A DNA stretch of 64,000 nt from DATGSL01 sp964645585 (GTDB taxonomy: Bacteria > Verrucomicrobiota > Verrucomicrobiia > Opitutales > T3Sed10-336), in the NCBI GenBank assembly GCA_964645585.1, contig CAZYAN010000001.1:1-64000 (forward strand), given 5' to 3'. The position numbers and the translations under genes were made by a program. The notes beneath the pieces were generated by a model. That model was not told the DNA's origin, searched no databases, and saw only the letters and a program-made list of their open reading frames with translations. Position 1 is the first letter of the stretch; every line of letters begins with the position of its first letter. This document shows positions 61,695 through 64,000 of the stretch, one piece after another.

Positions 61695-63734
61695 ATGAAT
61701 ACAAAAAAAACGCGTTGGATCACTTGTTTGTCTGTTGCCCTTCTCTCGCAAATGTCGGTTGTGTCGTTACGGGCTCAGAGCGTGCCGGACGGCTTTCCGG
61801 TCACTGATGGGCTGAGCTTGTACTTGGACGCGGAAGCGGTCGATCTGGAGGGAGAGCGAGTCACGCGCATGATTGATCGTTCCGGTCGTGGGAACGATGC
61901 CTGGGAGATTGTTCCGGAAGGCCCGAGCATGCCCGTTCTTCTTCAAGCCGCTACGCCGGCCGGCCTGGATGCCATCGGGTTCGACGGCCACAGCAATTAC
62001 CTTGAGATTTCGGCGAATTCCCCGCTTTTGGACGGGCGGGCGCGAACGACGCTCGTCGTCTTTCGTGCGAACACCTTTGGTGTTGGCCGAATCGTCAATT
62101 CAGCGTTTTCCAGCCTGAATCCCGACGATCCGGAAGCTCCGGCTATTTATTCAGTGCACGGCCTGTTTGCGAATACCGGAGGGGTTCTGCGTCTTCAAAA
62201 TCGAAACGCGTCCGCGGGATCCGAATCTCTATCGACCCAGAACGGCGCGATCGCGGAAGGCAATTTTTATGTGGGTGCTAACCTCTGGCTCGACGACGGT
62301 TACTCCGTAGTCAGTGTGCGTGACGCAAACGATCAGCGGTTTGTCAGCCAAACCGAGGGGCCGGGCGCCGATGCTGTCCCGACCGGACATATTTGGACAC
62401 GAGTTGGTGCAAACGGAAGTTATGAGACTCCGGAAGCCGCGGACTTCTTTGACGGGGACGTCGCGGCTGTTCTTGTATATAATCGCGCGCTGGATCCCTT
62501 GGAATTGGAAGCCATGGAGGAGTACCTGCGGGGACTTTACCTGACAGGAGAAGTCGCACCGTCGGAGGTTAATAATCCCGCGGTGACCGATGGCCTTGTT
62601 GTTCATCTCAATTCCTCGAACGTGCAGGCGACCGGGAGCGTGATCGAGCAAGTGTTCGACACCTCTGGATACAATAACCACGCGGTGAGTCAGATGGTCG
62701 GTGAGGCCGTTGTTCGGCCCGCGCCGCTGTTATCCTCGAGTTCGACACCTTCTGGACGGGCGGCGCTGCTCTTCAACGGGGCGGATCAGTATCTTCAGAT
62801 AAGCGCGAATCCGACCGACTTTGACGGGAACGGAAAAACCTCCCTGGTTGTTTTTCGGGTGAACGAGCCAGGAAATGGACGACTGATTAACTCCGCCTAT
62901 TCCACGCTCGATCCGAGCAATCCGAATGCTCCAGCGCGGTATTCGGTTCATTCGATTTTCTCCCGCCCTGTCGGAGACGTGCGTATCCAGAACCGGACGC
63001 TGACGGGCGGAGCAATCAGCACTTCCACGGAGTCCGGCGTGGTGGACACGGAGAACTTCTTTATCGGAGGAAATATTTGGCTGCCGACCGGTGAACAGGT
63101 CGCGCTGGCACGGAACGCGGCTGGTGAGCGATTTGTCACGCAAGGCGACGGTGCGACAGGAATCCCGACGGGGCATCTTTGGACGCGGATCGGCGCGAAT
63201 TCGGCCGCCAATTCAGAAACGCTTATAGATTTCTTCAATGGCGAGATTGCCGCGGTCGTTGTTTATAATCGGGCGCTTGAGCCTGACGAACTCCTGCAGG
63301 TCGAGGAGTATCTCCAAAGCCGCTACCTTGAGTCGTCAGGCGGTCTTTCTTATCAGGACTGGCTGGCGGAATACATCCTCCCGGGCGATCAATTGGCACC
63401 CGAGGACAATCCAGCTGGCGACGGAGTGCCGAATCTTGTGAAGTACGCGCTGGGAATGGATCCGACTGTGGCGGACCGGACGGGCCTGCCGACCATTAGC
63501 CTGGAATCAGTGAACAGTGATGAGTATCTCGAGATCCGGGTGGAGCGCAATGCGAGCGCCACGGAAGTCGAGCTTGTGCCTGAGGTCAGTTCCGACCTGG
63601 TGGAATGGCATTCGGGAAGTGAGCATGTGGAGATCCTTGTTGACGATCCGGGGATTCTGCACGCTCGCGATCGACAGCCCCTTGGGTCAGCCGGGCGGCG
63701 CTTTATGCGCATCAATGTTCTAAGCCAAGAATAG
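61695..63734 (+). CDS. Secreted tandem lectin-like protein, 679-residue type
   Basis: 679 residues, homologous along its whole length to the gene at 50440. Signal peptide (ITCLSVALLSQMSVVSLRAQ). Half 1 DGFPVTDGLSLYLDAEAVDL...RMIDRSGRGNDA and half 2 VTDGLVVHLNSSNVQA...VFDTSGYNNHAV, then the shared C-terminal domain (AGDGVPNLVKYALGMDP). There is no AACGTT-type operator in the 76 nt upstream, so read-through from the operator E unit is the likely route. Followed by the partial pseudopilin. Confidence 0.87.
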   Translation: MNTKKTRWITCLSVALLSQMSVVSLRAQSVPDGFPVTDGLSLYLDAEAVDLEGERVTRMIDRSGRGNDAWEIVPEGPSMPVLLQAATPAGLDAIGFDGHSNYLEISANSPLLDGRARTTLVVFRANTFGVGRIVNSAFSSLNPDDPEAPAIYSVHGLFANTGGVLRLQNRNASAGSESLSTQNGAIAEGNFYVGANLWLDDGYSVVSVRDANDQRFVSQTEGPGADAVPTGHIWTRVGANGSYETPEAADFFDGDVAAVLVYNRALDPLELEAMEEYLRGLYLTGEVAPSEVNNPAVTDGLVVHLNSSNVQATGSVIEQVFDTSGYNNHAVSQMVGEAVVRPAPLLSSSSTPSGRAALLFNGADQYLQISANPTDFDGNGKTSLVVFRVNEPGNGRLINSAYSTLDPSNPNAPARYSVHSIFSRPVGDVRIQNRTLTGGAISTSTESGVVDTENFFIGGNIWLPTGEQVALARNAAGERFVTQGDGATGIPTGHLWTRIGANSAANSETLIDFFNGEIAAVVVYNRALEPDELLQVEEYLQSRYLESSGGLSYQDWLAEYILPGDQLAPEDNPAGDGVPNLVKYALGMDPTVADRTGLPTISLESVNSDEYLEIRVERNASATEVELVPEVSSDLVEWHSGSEHVEILVDDPGILHARDRQPLGSAGRRFMRINVLSQE

Positions 63735-63771
63735 GTAACGTAAAGGTGAAGGACCTTTTGAAGCTAATCTT

Positions 63772-64000
63772 ATGAAATCAAATTTGAGGAGAGGATTCAC
63801 CCTCATCGAACTGCTGACGGTTATCGCGATTATAGGGATTCTCGCAGCGATCTTGATTCCCGTCGTCGGTCAAGTAAGAAAGTCCGCCCGGAGTGCAAAC
63901 TGCCAAAGCAATTTGCGTCAAATCGGCGTGGCCATCCACAGTTACACGGCGGACAACGATGACAGAATGCCGGGGCCGTCGTACGTGTTGGTGGGGGCGA
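63772..64000 (+). CDS. H-X9-DG-type pseudopilin (subtype 2), 3'-truncated by window edge
   Basis: Only the first ~76 residues are visible: MKSNLRRGFTLIELLTVIAI, then the same cleavage/methylation helix as the other three, then SNLRQIGVAIHSYTADNDDRMPGPSYV, which closely matches the 52493 pseudopilin. The H-X9-DG part lies beyond the window, so that motif is predicted, not seen. It follows the 679-residue lectin-like gene by 37 nt. Confidence 0.9.
   Translation, partial: MKSNLRRGFTLIELLTVIAIIGILAAILIPVVGQVRKSARSANCQSNLRQIGVAIHSYTADNDDRMPGPSYVLVGA

Noticed and set aside
60488..61723. 411-codon open frame on the minus strand
   Set aside because: Antisense to the sialidase-like lipoprotein, with low-complexity Arg/Pro-rich translation and no domain.

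Overview
The window looks like chromosomal DNA of a Verrucomicrobiota bacterium, most likely of the Opitutae/Puniceicoccales type. I infer this from a PEP-CTERM protein beside a TIGR02597-like protein, several secreted LamG/Ig-like/FG-GAP proteins with a shared C-terminal domain (AGDG..NL.KYA.G), H-X9-DG pseudopilins and moderately high GC. No prophage, insertion sequence, CRISPR array or rRNA was seen. One 100-N scaffold gap lies at 42166-42265.

Region 1 (1-30 kb, mixed strands) is mostly housekeeping. It holds the TIGR02597-like and PEP-CTERM genes, a TPR-like protein with hpt, trpS, tRNA-Leu(CAG), hisH, gltA, a secreted beta-propeller-like protein and a UPF0173 hydrolase. These are followed by two paralogous lipoproteins, a PNPOx-like protein, DUF2959 and DUF1294 proteins and a large exported protein of unknown family. 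A secreted DUF5722-ThuA fusion precedes a tightly overlapped arginine succinyltransferase set (astA-astD-astB) with an amino acid permease. The region ends with a hybrid histidine kinase, a SRAP protein, an Ogt-type methyltransferase and an NlpC/P60-like protein.

Region 2 (30-64 kb, all genes on the plus strand) appears to be one coordinated polysaccharide or sugar utilisation and cell-surface locus. An 18-bp imperfect palindrome, consensus TGCTNNAACGTTRTTKCA, occurs upstream of six transcription units, and one LacI-family regulator is encoded inside the locus (54929-55999). Predicted targets are (i) a Tat-exported ThuA-PhoD fusion plus an FG-GAP protein, (ii) a LamG protein with a sialidase-like protein and a YidR-like protein, (iii) a pseudopilin with a second sialidase-like protein, (iv) a 1589-residue LamG/Ig-like protein, pseudopilin and FG-GAP protein, (v) a 677-residue lectin-like protein, pseudopilin, phosphodiesterase and the LacI regulator itself, and (vi) an SSS symporter, an N-acetylneuraminate-lyase-like aldolase, an FGGY kinase and a sialidase-like lipoprotein, running on into another lectin-like protein and pseudopilin.

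The most striking pattern is that large exported lectin-like proteins are followed by their own pseudopilin gene, and that the pseudopilin subtype tracks the partner subtype. This suggests dedicated pseudopilin/substrate pairs under common LacI control. The function is inferred from sequence only, and the substrate is not known.
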